DNA from: Bombyx mori
Taxonomy: Eukaryota > Arthropoda > Insecta > Lepidoptera > Bombycidae
Length of the DNA: 64,000 bases
Assembly: GCF_030269925.1 (NCBI RefSeq)
Contig: NC_085131.1
Location: 1,998,001 to 2,062,000, forward strand
Reading direction: 5' to 3'
Under the pieces are notes generated by a model. It saw only the letters and a program-made list of their open reading frames with translations, searched no databases and was not told where the DNA came from. How positions within the stretch are numbered: position 1 is the first letter of the stretch; each line of letters starts with the position of its first letter. This document shows, one piece after another, positions 47,801 through 62,800 of the stretch. The translations under genes and the position numbers were made by a program.

Positions 47801-50800
47801 AACTTTTGTTCTTGACGTCTGTGGTCAAATTGAGAATAGATTCAATATTGTTTGTCTTTGTTAATATTTTTTATAGTGTAGTCTTGGCGAAATGTGTGAT
47901 TATAGAAGTATAAAATACAATCATAATAGTGTACAAACTTACAATTTCAATTAATTATAGTCGAATTTCGACTACTGCGGGACCTCTAGTATAATGAAAA
48001 ACGAACCTTTTTTATTTGACATTACGACTGTAAGAACAGTCGCAACGGAAAATCTCTGTCTTCTCGCAAGGAGGAATTTTGTCAACAAAAAAAAAAACAA
48101 ACCATCTAGCCAATACGGCCTTTGTGCGAGAACAAAAGAAACAAAGGACACTCACTACAATCAGTACTCGGTGACTTTAGAAACAATGTCTATACGCAAG
48201 GTGCGCTTGTCTTGTCAAATGTTACTTTAAAATAAACATCATTTTAATGAACAATGTTATGCTGCTATGCATGCATTGATGTATTAAAAAAATATTATTT
48301 TATTTATAAAAATTTACAAAACGATCATTAGACCTGTCGTGCTGTATGGATCTGAGTGTTGGGCGACGAAAGTAAAGCATGAAAGAGGAGTGCATGCGGC
48401 AGAGATGCGAATGTTGAGATGGATGTGTGGAGTGACAAGAATGGACAAGATAAAGAATGACTATATCAGAGGAAGTGTGAAAGTGGCCCCGGTAAGCAAC
48501 AAATTAAGGAGCGGACGGTTAGCGTGGTATGGACATGTGATGCGTAGAGAGAAGATGCATGTGACTAGTAGATGTATGGAAATGGTAGTGCAAGGTAGAG
48601 GGGGAAGAGGTCGACCGAAGAAGACATGGATGGAGTGTGTGAATGACGATATGAGAGAGAGAGGAGTGAGTGTTGAGATGACGGCTGATAGAAGAGAATG
48701 GAAGAGAAAATTTAGCTGTGCCGACCCCACCTAGTGGGATAAAGTGGGAAAAAAGAAGAAGAATGTTATGCTATGCATGCATTGATGTATTAAAAAACCA
48801 TATCAATGTATGCATGCGACTAATTTGTAACTACTTTAACGGGTTAAGATCGTTTTTTTTTTACTTCATTCTTAATGTAATTTTCAAATTTTGATGAATA
48901 CAAGCGAAATAGAGCACGCGTTACACTCAGTTTCTTGTCAGATCTTCTCAGTGGGTCGCGTTTCCGATCCGGTGATAGATTCTGCGAAGCACGGCTCTTG
49001 CTAGGGTTCGTGTTAGCAACGTCGTCAGGTTTGAGTCCCGTGAGCTCACCTACTAGTTAAGATTACGCTGAAATAGCCTCTCCAGGCTTTCAGCTTGGGT
49101 AGGGAAAAAAAAGAGCACGCGTTACACTCAGTTTCCCGTCGGATCTTCTCAGTGGGTCGCATTTCCGATCCGGTGGTAGATTCTGCGAAGCACGGCTCTT
49201 GCTAGTGTTAGTGTTAGCAACGTCCTCAAGTTAGACCCCCGTGAGCTCACTTACTCGCTTGGTTACCCTGGTATAGCCCTCTAAGGCTACCAGCTTAGGT
49301 AGAAAAAACAACTGTATAAGCAGTTTAAAATTACTATTTTTTGCTTTAAGATTGGCACACGAGCTATCTGTAATTACAAGAGCCGATAGACAAGGTTGCC
49401 TACGTTCATTCATGAAGTTTAACTCTCAATTGGAGGACGCAGTACCACGAGATGGTCGGGCCAAATTCAATCTTGTCTAATCATCAAGTTCCACAATGAC
49501 CACCGAGAAACCAGGGATCGCAACAGATGGAGGGAAATTCTACATGAGAGAATGATGCAGCGGGAGAGTCACGACCCTCAGCAATGAGGAAAGCGACGCT
49601 AGGAGGTAGCATCAACTGTGCTTTAAAATCGAAATTCACGATTATTACGGTAAAGAAAAATAAGCAGTATGGTGATGCCTAACCAATAGTAAATACTCAG
49701 AATACACCCATACCACTACTGGTATGTACTTGCGCATATTTATTAACATTGTTATTACACGACGTTATTCTTTCATCGTGAACATGTTTAACCCTCAGAT
49801 ACAGCCCACTGAATTTCTCCACGGATCTTCTCAATGGGTCGCGTTTCCGATCCGGTGGTAGATTCTGCGAAGTACGGCTCTTGCTAGGGTTCGTGTTGGC
49901 AACGTCGTCAGGTTTGAGCCCCGTGAGCTCACCTACTAGTTAAGGTTCCGCTGAAATAGCCTCTCAAGGCTATCAGCTTAGATAGGAAAAAAAGGCCGCT
50001 CCCTCATCTGCGAGATTGAGTTTCTTCGTGACCTTCAGCGAATGTAAATGTGTCTAATTATCAATCAAATATGACCATAAATATGACTGGGGTATAAATG
50101 TGACCTGAACTTCCTGAAGCTACTTTTATTTCAAAATAAAGCACAGCAAAGGCTTGCTGTGCATATTTTTTTAGAAAAAAAAAAAGAAAAAGTGAACATG
50201 TGCAAGGAACGTATCTCAAGAAAGATTGGCAAGTACCCGCTACAGCTTTGAAACTTGACGCATTCTCATCACTCGGTGCTATGGACGGTTAACTAGAAAT
50301 AAATGTACGTAGGCAGAATATTTCTAGATACGATACAGCAAGCGACAATGAGAGCAACGATGCTGTGGTTGTGGGCGTTGATGATGGACTATTGGTGTGA
50401 TGTGAAGGTAGTGTCACAGGTTACCAGTTTAGGAAAAACCAACTACGGATGGGAGATATTCCACCGAACGGTTCTTTTTGTTTGGTAGTCCAATGACCCG
50501 AATTTGGAGGTCCAGAATTTGTATGTACAAGCTTGTTTCGTGAATATCGTTAAATGGCGATTCAGGTTTTCCATTCTATAATAATCTAGTTATAAACAAA
50601 CAATGTTTGTCTTCCTAGTTCTATTTTTTGTATTTAATCTTTTAGTTAGATTAATGCAGTTAATTAATTATGTTAGATTATTAATCTATTGTTTATGTTT
50701 TTGGAGGTTATGTCGCCGTTGATTCTATTTTAATTTTAGACGAATTAACATTAACATTTTGATGTCGTTGATGTAAAGTTTTACACATCTAATTAAGTTA

Positions 50801-53800
50801 GTGTTAGTTTTTGTTTGTACCGTTCTTTTGATGGTAATTGAAGGAGTAAACATTTTTTGGAACTCTTTGAGTAGAATTTGTTAAGGGGTCGCACTGTGCG
50901 ATATTTTGTTAAAGACCTATTTAGAGTATTTCATAACTGTCTTTTTTTATTTGTAGTCAGTGTCATTTGAAATTAATTATAGTTATAGTTTTAACATCGG
51001 CGTCTGACAGCGTTCTTTGTTCAAAAGTCAAAATAAACAAATAACACTTTTCTTATTAATGGGGGAGAATACTTTAAATTCTGTGCAGGTTTTCTTGAAT
51101 GATGATCAATTAAACATAGAGTGTCTGTCTCTTCTACCTCAACCGGATTCTGTCTCGTGGTGAACGCACGTTCGGGCGTGATTGCAAGGTAGTTAGTGGT
51201 ATCCCCTGTTCATCATCATTATAATCTGTTACTCTTGGCAGAGCAGTCGTGGTCATGAGGAATCCTTGTTGATTATAAGCTGAGGCTTGGCGCACGCTCT
51301 CGTTAACTGGGGCTTTGGTAAGGATTTTTACTTGATGTAAATAAATATTATATATATAAATAAATATGATATAAATAAATGGACCGCCATTGTCCCGAGT
51401 ACCACAACATAAACATTTGAGTATTGACAATATCAGCCTATGTCACCTAGCAATATCAGCCTACACTTCTTTGTTACTTGTTTTATGATATATGTAGGAA
51501 GTAGAATGAAATTTAAACAGATCAAATCCTTGAAAATTGAAAACATTTTCGCGGCGTAACACTACGTTGACAATGTACGTATGTGATTAAAACCCGATTC
51601 TTATTACAAAATTACTGTTATTGAAATACAAACAATTTCTTTTAAAAAGCATTTTATTCACAAGATTAATCTTTGAAATAAAATAATAATAAAAACTAAT
51701 TACGCATTTGGAGAACAAAGAGCAATTAAATGAAGTTTCGCGAAACTTATCTGAAAAAATTAAAATAATCAGAATTTATTTCTATTGTGTATTTATTAAG
51801 ATAGAAATGACTAAAATATTTGAATGAGAAAAAAAATATGTCTACCCTGCAAGAAACTCCCACAGTATCGTGAAACTTTACTTAAGCTTTTATGTAGCAC
51901 AGAGCTTTGCGCAAGAACCGGTTCGTTATTTGTAACAACTTTCTCACATTCCCGCATATTCACAGGCTTCAAGTTTTTTCATTTGCATTAGTGGATAGGG
52001 GCAGAACTAACTAATTCCTTTCAAACCACATTTAAAGCAAGACCACACTACCGAAATGTTAAAGACCGTACCCAGTTTTATATGCTGTAAAATAGTTTTG
52101 ATAATATTTTTAAATAGGTTTTTTTTATTGCTTAGATGGGGGGACGAGTTCACAGCCCACTGGTGTTAAGTGGTTACTGGAGCCCTTAGACATCTACAAC
52201 TTAAATGCGCCACCCACTTTGAGATATAAGTTCTAAGGTCTCAGGTATAGTTATAACGGCTGCCCCACCCTTCAAACCGAAACACATTACTGCTTCACGG
52301 CAGAAATAAGCAGGGTGGTGGTACCTACCCGCGCGGACTCTCAAGAGGTCCTACCACCAGTAAATAGGTCTCTTGGGCTCTTTAACGAGAAAGTGCGGTG
52401 AGAAGTTATTTGAACTTGTTTCATATTGTTAACTTAGTGTTTCTTCAGGTTAAAAGCTGTAAAAATGAAGCCAAATCTCAGGACGTATTCCCGGGTTTTT
52501 CCAAAACCCCAGAGAAGTAATTTTAAACTGGCAACATTTTACTGGGACCTTATTACATTTTATGTCATCTCATCGCATTTCCTTTCATTTCATTCCATTT
52601 CATCCAATGCATTACAATTTCAATTGAACCAATTTCATGCCGTACGAAAAGGAATAAAGACATATTTAAACGATTTTATCTCCTACTGACTGGTTAAAAT
52701 ATCCTATCCAATCACAGTGCACAATTAGCTCAGTACGAAGGTTTATATGGGCAACTGTGGGCTCGGCAATTAGTGCCGGCCCTACCTTGTCCCACCCATT
52801 AATTGTCATTTGCAAGATCGCCTATACCAGTTGTGATATTAACTTCAGCACCCGTCCATTTGCCTCTTTGTTTACATTTTCTTTGATGGTTTAGGCAAGG
52901 CTCGGTCAGGGTCACGTAACTTTTCTGCGGGTCGAACCTGGGGTGAGAACAAGGTTTTTCTTACCGATTTTTAATGGTTCTGGGATAGGAATGACACTGA
53001 ACGATAAATCTAAGACTTTGGTTGAAGAGATTGCATTGAATTTGCCCTCAGATTATAACAACTAAGATACCGTCCATACCGAAACGTATTGTTTTGCGGT
53101 AGTAATAAAGAGGACGGCGGTACCGATGAACGATGTTGTACTGCCCACTCTACCATTTCGTTGACGAATGGTATCCACGAAACAAACATAAAGGGGGGTA
53201 TTATAATTCCTACTATCAAGACTGTACAGACTTTTTTGTATCATCAAGGATACATGAATTTAAAGCGTTAGGGTAATTTGTCTTATTGCATTAATTGAAT
53301 AGTCCCTTAGACTACCAACGAATAGATTGGGTAAAAACGCTCAAACATTGTTTGACATGTATGACGGTAAAAACATAAAAATAACAAAGACGAACGCATT
53401 TCTAAGATTTCATAGTTATCAAGACATCCCAGAACATCAATTATAAATTATTAGTACGCTCTCAATATTGTCATTTAATGCGAAATATCTCATTTACAGG
53501 TTTAGGCTACCGGCGAATAGGTACGAAAAACAAAACACAGTATGACGGGACCTATCCGTGGAGACACAAGTAAAACTCTGTTATTCTAAAATTGTGATGT
53601 CACTAAATTGATTCTATTATTATATTTTTTGTTATTTATCATACACATCCGATGAGTTCAACGAATTTAGCAGTTTGCCTTGTCAGATTTAATAATAGCA
53701 GTATTGGGGTTCATTGTCATTGTTCATTTACAAGGCAGTGCTGCTTCTGAACCTAAGATGTGAAAAGATGATATATTTACAACATTTTAACAAAACATAA

Positions 53801-56800
53801 AACCGACTTGGACAAACAAAAAAGATAATATCATCAATATAGTTGAAATCAATCAAATTCATATATGGCATAAATATAATGGAACCGCAGGAGAAGCACC
53901 AGTTTTGAATGAAAAAGAAACATCAAAACTGGTTCACCTAAACCGGTTGAGAGTTCCAAAAAAATACAGTTGAATTGATTGGTTAAAAATGACATCAATT
54001 CACACATGTACGTGACTTATTAAAAATTCACAGCTAAATAAATAATAGAGAAGCCGTTAGATGAAGAATAATTATGGTGGATACACTAATGTGGGAAATG
54101 CGTGTCAGTGTGTCAGTGTCGCTTCAGAATCTATGTTTACTTTGACAGTGAGTTCCATCGACCCTGCTCATCTTAAGACTAGGTCAATTGATAAATATAC
54201 TGGTTTGGTAACTAAGTCTCGGCGTTTAATTCAGGGCCGGTATAACCTGTTTATTTAAAATTATATTGTTTTCTGAACTAGTTTATTTATCTAAGGGCTA
54301 TTATTGACGTTCTGATGACCTATTTCAAATAAAATAATAATGATTTACAGTTCAAAAAACTCTGAAGAAACCCAGTGATACATTTGGTGGTGAAAAGGCG
54401 ATTGAGTTCACGGCCCGCCTGGTTGGCTGAGTCCATAGACATCTCGACGTGAATGTCTCCACCCGCATATAGACATATTAGAAGTTGTCATAGCCTAAAG
54501 AACAAGGCTCCTGATGTAGGTAGTCTTGTGAAGACACTTTACTGATACTAAAATCCCACAGACTGGGATTTTTACTGGACACATTTTGTATGAAAATAAA
54601 ATTTTGAAAATATTAATAATAATAACTGTATAAATGGCTATTCATAGAACCAAACGGACGGAACGGGTGAAGTAAAAGAAACACTAAAAGAAGATACTGA
54701 AATGTCCCTCCCTGTGGTAGGTTGTAATGGATTTACGGCGATATAACCCAAGGAGGGTTGATTTCGGGCAGGCGGCCAGTCGTAAAACTCATGCCAAATC
54801 ACTGTGCAGTGTGATAAGAGCACATGCTGCACCAACCCCACATATGTGAGATAATGATAAAATAGAAAAAATAATAGAGTAAAATAGAATAATAATAATA
54901 TCATCACCCCAGTCACCTGGGGTCGGCGCAACATGTTTTCTCCTTCCATACTCTTCTATCATATACCATTTCTTCGCACACTCCCCTCTTACCCATATCG
55001 TCTTTCACGCAATCCATCCATTTCTTCTAAGGTCTACCTTTGCCTCTGTATCCTTCCACATTCATAGTTAACATTCTCTTACCAACCTAATTTTCATTTC
55101 ATACGCACTTCTCAGCTTCTCTGTCATAGGTGCCGCTTTCAACCTTTCTCTAACATATTCATTCCGTATTCTATTCATTCTAGTTACTCCACACATCCAT
55201 CGCAACATTCGCATCTCTGCTGCATGCAATCGCCTTTCATCCGCCACTTTAGTTAATTAATAGAATAATAACAATAAGCAATAAAATCAACAACAATCAC
55301 ACCACAAATCGTATTTGTTCCATCATAGACGCCGGGTCGACAAAAATAAATATAACTTAGCTTCCTTACAGCATTAAGCTGGACTTCCGTACCCAATTAT
55401 AATGACATAACAGTATTAACTGTTTACGCATTAGAGGAAGAAAAAAAACCGTTAATAGTTACGTTCCTCGCTCTGTTTATCATTATTTACTTTTTTGGCT
55501 AAAACAAAAAAACGGTAATTGTGAGGCATTGACTCGTGTTTGTATTATAACAGTTAGCTAAATCTCCAGTGCGTTTATTCAAGTACCGTGACCGACTGAA
55601 CCACAAACGAACCTCCTTATGATTGGAGGTGATAATCAATTCGTCAAAATAAAAGAAAATGTATGTTTTTTTTGTTCGGTACAGTTATTGTGGCTTTTTT
55701 TTATTGCTTATATGAGTGGACGAGCTCACAGCCCACCTGGTGTTAAGTGGTTGTTGGAGCCCATAGACATCTACAACGTAAATGTGCCACTCACCTTGTG
55801 ATATAAGTTCTAAGGTCTCAGTATAGTTACAGCGGCTGCCCCACCCTTCAAACCGAAACGCATTACTGCTTCACGGCAGAAATAGGCGGGGTGGTGGTAC
55901 CTACCCGCGCGGACTCACAAGTGGTCCTACCACCAGCTACTTCAAGGAAGGGTTTATTAAACAGTATATATATATTTACAGTTTTCGCGGTGGACTAGAA
56001 CACTTTACAGTTCTCGTGGTAGATCAAGTGGAAGACTACGAAAACTGTAAAGTATCACGCACTATATAGGTGATTATTAGATTTACAATTACTGTTAAAG
56101 TACATTGTCAACACATTACTTACATTGATGTTACAAGGTTTCGTTCGTAAAATATCTTTTGTTCCGCAAAATCGTGATCTTTGTATAGTCAATATACTGT
56201 TTCCGACTATTGTCTTTTGCGAGCATTGCGAAACCTGTTCAAAAAGCGTCATTGAGTATTATTTTTTTGCTATAGTATGCTGCTCGCCGGTCGAAATTCG
56301 ACTAAGCATGATGATACCTAAAGATTTCGATATTTCCACGTTTTCTTGGAAAAGTGAAGAAAAATGTTTTGAAAATTTTTTATAATTTTATACATTATTC
56401 TACCTCTACTCGAGCTCTAGGCTCGGTTTACTGAGCTCCCGCCCCGAGACCCTCAGGGAAAGGGTGGCTCAGTTTCCCCTCCTACGAAGACCGTATCCCC
56501 CAAGACTTTCGTGATGATGGTGACCGTGTGTATGGCAGCTTGTTTCTGCATGATGTGTGGGTTGATGTTTGCATCTAATTTATCTATGTATTTCTGTAGG
56601 CTTTTGGCTATTACTCCGGTTGCTCCTATTACTATTGGTACTATTTCTGTGTGTGTTTTCCATAATCTGGTTATTTCGGTTTTGAGTGCATTATTATATT
56701 ATAATTTTATACATTATATTATATTATAATTTTATACATTATATCATATTATAATTTTAAACATTTTATAAAACGAAATCTTGTCAAATTAGAAAAAGTC

Positions 56801-59800
56801 ACTCACTAGCCTGTTTGAAATTCGTTTATTTTATTTTACCTGCATATATTAAAAGAGTTGGAGCCTTGTACTTGCACTTGTAAAAAAAAAAGTGCGTGCG
56901 TACAAAGTACACATGTCAGAAGTGAAACTTTTTTGGCGAACTAATTTATAAGTCTTGCTTATATTTATACAAATCTAAAACTTTAGATTTCAGAAACTTA
57001 GAGGAAGGGAAAAAGGAAGATATGTTCCCGCCAAAAGTCTGTCAAATGTCAATCTCAAACCTCAGTGTTGACAGTCACTTATGTTTAGATTTCTAAATTG
57101 TAAATGACTAATATTTTGCCAATTGAATTGATTAATTTAATTTCATGCTATTTGATTAATGTTCCAAATCCTTTTCATTTCATTTCAATTCCTATTAACA
57201 TTTTTCACAAAAAAAGTTATAAAATATTACGCTGTATGGTATGATACATTTGCCTTTCCAGTTGGAAAAATACAACAACTACTACTACTGACATTTGACA
57301 AGTACTTAATTTCAATAGTAGTTTGATGTCACTTCCGTTGCATACTTGCGTGACGTTCTGTAAAAATTTTACCCTCATGCGCCTAAGAAGTTAAAGAGAA
57401 GCAGTTAAGACGCTTAAGAAGTTTCACTTCAAAAATATTACTTAAATAGCAAACTGAACAATTAATTTCAAGTTTTTCTTCCCCTGTTGATACCACTCAT
57501 GATATTAGAACGAAATTATAAAAAAAATATTCTACTGTCATCGATCCTTGATACGTAGGCAAATTTACAAATTAATCGGACTTCAAGTCGGCGAGAAAGA
57601 CGTTTAAAGGTTATGTTACATACAAACAAACATCCACGCCAAGCTCATAAAATTGTGTTAAAAATAAATTAAATTCAAATACAGAAAGATTTTCGAGATA
57701 GACATTTTCAGTTGTTTTTTTTCTTACCTAAGGAGAGCCTTGAGAGGATATTTCAGCGTAACCTTAACTAGACTAGCTCGGTGAATCTGGAATAACCCCT
57801 CGAGGTTAATAGAATAAACGGGAAAGAAAAAAAAGTGACCTGTACAATAAAACGCCCGGTGTATTCGAATCAAGCGGTACGTGGTGATGGAAATTGTAAT
57901 AAATAGAATCCCCACCAGAATCTACCACCGGATCGGAAACGCGACCCACTGAGAAGATCCGGCGAGAAACTCAGATAGGCCACGACGAGTTGAGTGTGCT
58001 TAGTGCGAGTTTTTTAACATTCTCGATAGCGTAAACGTTAACTCAGATTTATATGGAGTTGGAACGTTTGCCGTTAGGGGTGCTGTTCCAAGTGCATACA
58101 AATTTAAGTTAACTTTTACGCTATCGAGAACGTTAAAAAAAACTCACACTGAGCACATGGAAGTCTTCAGCGGTCTCGAGACTCAAGGGCGGATCCAGCT
58201 TTGGCGCCAGGAGGGGGTCACATAGTCGTGGGCAAGTTAAGAACTTATAATTTAATTTTGATAACAATAGATAATAAATAAATCATGATGTTCTTCAATT
58301 AGTCCAAGTTAGTTCAAGTTCTGGAACTAGCTCAGGGGGGGGGGGGGGTCATGACCCCCATGACCCCCCCCCTGGATCCGCCGTTGTCGAGACTCGACAC
58401 GCGTGATGCTTGTTTGAAAGCGATTAGAACGAGAGCGCCGCTTCGCAACACGTGTTTGTGTTATTGCACTCGCGAATAGAGGTCGTTCGGTTTACTCGGG
58501 CTTAGGTGAGCGGACCTTGACGATTGCGGCAGAACATTCATCGTGTTCAAACTTAAGCTCGAATATATGTACGTTCTTTTATTTTTTATTCCTATATGGG
58601 GGACGAGCTCACAGCCCACCTAGTGTTTTTTTTTATTTTTTATTGCCCTTGTAGGCAGACGAGCATACGGCCCACCTGATGGTGAGTGGTTACTGTCGCC
58701 CATGGACCACAGCAATGCCAGGGGCAGAGCCAAGCCGCTGCCTAAAGTTAAGTGGTTACTAGAGCTGGTTAACTAGTTGTCCTCAAAAGTCTACAAAAAG
58801 TGATAGTGACCACGCGACTCTTGTTAATTACAAATAAATATATATTTTCTGTAACCAGTAGCGCCACCATGGATGTTTCCTTTGATATCCGCATTCTTGA
58901 TTTTTTTTATTGCTAGGTGGGTGGACGAGCTCACAGCCCACCTGGTGTTAAGTGGATACTGGAGTACATAGACATCTACAACGTAAATACCGCAACCCAC
59001 CTTGGGACATGAGTTCTAAGGCTGTCTAACTAGAGCTGTCCCGCCCTTTAAACCGAAACGCATTATTGATTCACGGCAGAAATAGGCAGGCTGGTGGTAC
59101 CTACCCGCGCGGACTCACAAATACATACTTACCAATAAGATCTTTGTGTGATTTATTAAAAACACAAATAGAATTATCGGTGAAATCGGTTTAAAAATGA
59201 GTCCCGCGCTGCTAAAAACTTTTAAAAAAAATTGAGTAGGAAATTTGGATGCTCACTAGAGATCCAGCTTAAAATCAATCGTAGTTGTTTCCTTTCTGCT
59301 CATCACCAACATTAAGCTAACCTGCGCTATGCTATATTTAGCAAACTAAGTACATAGTTGATAGTACGTATATACTGGTGATAGGACGTCTTACGAGTCG
59401 GCACGGGTAGGTACCACCATCTTGCCTATTTCTGATGCGTTTCGGTTTGAAGGGCGGGACAGCCGTAGTTAGACAGCCTTAGAACTCATGTCTCAAAGTT
59501 TTTTTTTTATTGCTTAGATGGGTGGACGAGCTCACAGCCCACCTGGTGTTAAGTGGTTACTGGAGCCCATGATGTAGATGTCTATCTACAACGTAAATGC
59601 GCCGCCCACCTTGAGATAAAGTTCTAAGGTCTCAGTATAGTTACAACGGCTGCCCCACCCTTCAAACCGAAACGCATTACTGCTTCACGGCAGAAATAAG
59701 CAGGGTGGTGGTACCTACCCGCGCAGACTCTCAAGAGGTCCTACCACCAGTTAAAACTTAAAATCAGGTGGGTCGTGAGCTCGTCCACCCAACTAAGCAA

Positions 59801-62800
59801 TATTTTTTTTAGATCGTTTTTAATAAAAACAATATACTCAGAAAGTAGGGTACAATCTGCATTAATTTAAAACCCAAAACAACAAATAAAAAAGAAAGTT
59901 TCCTACATATAAAAAAGCATAACGGATGTCCTTATCGCTAAAACCGATCTCCTCAAAAGGACCGTTACACGCACAAGAAATATGAAAACAAAACGAATCG
60001 CGGTGCGTCTTACTTACAATTTGTAATATTTTGACCTAAATATATTATGTAGAATTGGGATCGCAGCGCATAAAATTAAACTTCCACTGTTCAAAAATCT
60101 TCTGTTATGATAATAAAAAATTATCTAAAACACATTTTTTACGTCTTAACCGTCTTCGACATCTTCCTTTTCTCTGTCATTCTCCTCTTTTCCCTTTCTT
60201 TCCGTTTTCTCTCACTCACATCTCAACGCTCCCATTCAGACTCTTTTCATGCGTTCCGTTCTTGCCAATGCTACATTTATTTAGTATTAATATAGGAGTA
60301 ACTAAAATCGGCTGGTAAAGTTCTGAAATATCAGCGAGACACTTGTTGATAGAAAAACAAATAATTGAATGGGTAAAATACGTGACTGTTGGGGTCAGAA
60401 ATAATTAGGATGGTTATATGTACCTACCTACCCGTACCTAATTCTTCCTGCTACTATACCAGTTAATGTTCGTCGTCGTAAATTTGCTGGTAGTTCATTC
60501 ATGGTACCTTTTTTCCTATTTGGTAGCCTAAGAGGCTATTCCAGCTACGACCGGACGGGTAGGTGAGCTCATGGGCTCAACCTGAGAGAATTTCCTAACA
60601 CTAGCCCTAGCAAGAGTAGTGCTTCGCAGAATCTACTACCGGATCGGAATCGCGACCCACAGAGAATATATGGCGAGAAACTCAGTGGGCTTTGTCTATA
60701 GGTTAGTTCGCTCGTTGAAATTTATGGTAGGTACGTTGGCTAGTGTTGGCCAGTGACGAAATCGTCTCCATTAAGTCGGATTTCTTTATTATTAAAAACT
60801 ATTATAAATATGGTGGTGGCCCGGGATTTAATAGTATTATTATAAATTCATACACTATACTATATTTGGCCTATTTCGTTAATATTTGAGGCCGTCAATG
60901 TCTAATGACAAAATGATCAAAGTATATAGCTTTTGATTGAATGTGCTCAATGAAATTCCGTAATTAAAAACAAAAATATTAGAGTGGAATTTGGGGATCA
61001 ATCTTATGTATGTAAAGCAGGAACATCATTCCGCCCCTATACATTTCGGTCAGTGTATAAACAAAGCCAGAAAGATCAAGTACTTAAGAGTCATCCAGTC
61101 CAACCTCACATTAAGTCATTCCGCATCTGCACCGCGTTCGTCCTTGACAAGCTCTACTTAATGATCTGCAATGGGAGTAGGGGTCCCTTCGTAGCAACGT
61201 AATACTTTTCAAAACTTTCTTTCACACCACTATGACTTAAAAGCTAGTGAGTGTGGTGCGGTGTTCTTTCACGCGACCGGCACCCACATAAGAGTCCCTA
61301 CGAATTTTAAAATGCCGATTTTGTAAGATAGCCAGTGGTACATGAGGTTAATGTCGAATGGTACTTCGCAACACACTAACCAACACCTCCCACCCCAGTG
61401 GCCGCCGCTAACAACACCCTTGACCCGGCCTATGCAGGTGCAAACCACCATCGACACCCTACCACGTCACGATTCATCCACTGTGTAAATAATATATGTA
61501 TTAATTGATTACTGGTGGTAAGGACGTCTTGTGAGTCCGCATGGGCACGTACCACCACCCTGCCTATTTTTGCCGTGAAGCAGTAATGCGTGGCAGTTAG
61601 AACTATAATCTCAAGGTACGTGGAGGCATTTAGGTTGTAGATGTCTATGGGGTCCGGTAATCACTTAACATCAGGTGCGTCGTTCACCGATCTAATGCAG
61701 TAGAAGATTCAAGCCATCAGATTAACTTTGACATTTACACACGTAAATGTCCAGTATAAAGCTTAACCGATATAGTAGAATTCCTAGTTCGTAGCATCCT
61801 AGGAACAATCCGTCTTATCTTGAAGAGGACATCTCAGGAACCAGCTAACTTTTCACAGGTTTTACAGTTAGTTCCCAAATTTGATTACAAGAAACCACTC
61901 TCTGTTTCTCAATCGATAGAGACAAGTCCCCTTTTTAAAGAGATCCTAGAAACCGTACTTCTCAACCATTATAATGGCCCCTCCAATTGGCTAAAGCTCA
62001 TAAATCATTCGAATTTAATTTAAATATTAAGAACTCTAAAGTAATTTGCTTTGTCTATTACCTGTTCTAACTTTTTGATCTAGTTATGGACTAGTTTCGG
62101 ATTAACAAATCCTAAATAGCTTAAAGTTACGGCGCTTAGTTTCTCGTATTGGTTGTTAATTTTATACGCGTTTAAAGGAGCAACTTTCATTAAAGCTCTA
62201 CTGCGAATCTACTAAGTTGCGCGTACCTACATACTTTAAATATGTGTGCTCTTGTGCAAAAGCTCATGCTGTGCGGGCTGCAGGGCGGGATCGATGGAGA
62301 CAGCTGGTTGACGGAATCGGACGGAGTCACGATCCTCAGCAGTGAGGGACCGATCGAAGAGAGAGAGAGAGAGAGAGTGCAAAAGCTCTTGCTTTTAGTT
62401 GCATCAATTTCAGCTGTGCTTTGTCAATCAGTATTGCAGTTCTGTTAACTTGTATTTCCAATCGTGATCTCTCATCCATCCTGCCACAGTGCGCTTCCAG
62501 AGATCTTTTTTGCCACGTGCTATCCGGTTTTGGAATGAGCTCTCCTGCACGGTGTTTCCCGGGCGCTATGACATATCCTTCTTCAAACGAGGTTTGTGGA
62601 GAGTACTTAACGGTAGGCAGCGGCTTGGATCTGCACTTGGCATTGCTAAAGTCCATGAGTGACGGTAACCACTTACCATCAGGTGGGCCGTATGCTCTAC
62701 TGCCTACAAGGGCAATAAATAATAATAATAATAATAAAGACTTACTTGGTAAACTTAAGTTGTGATGACGAGAGAATGTCCGCTAGGGAACCCCACAGAG

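Noticed and set aside
61820..62023. 67-codon open frame MKRTSQEPANFSQ
   Set aside because: No recognised domain, no splice context and no link with the minus-strand gene around it.
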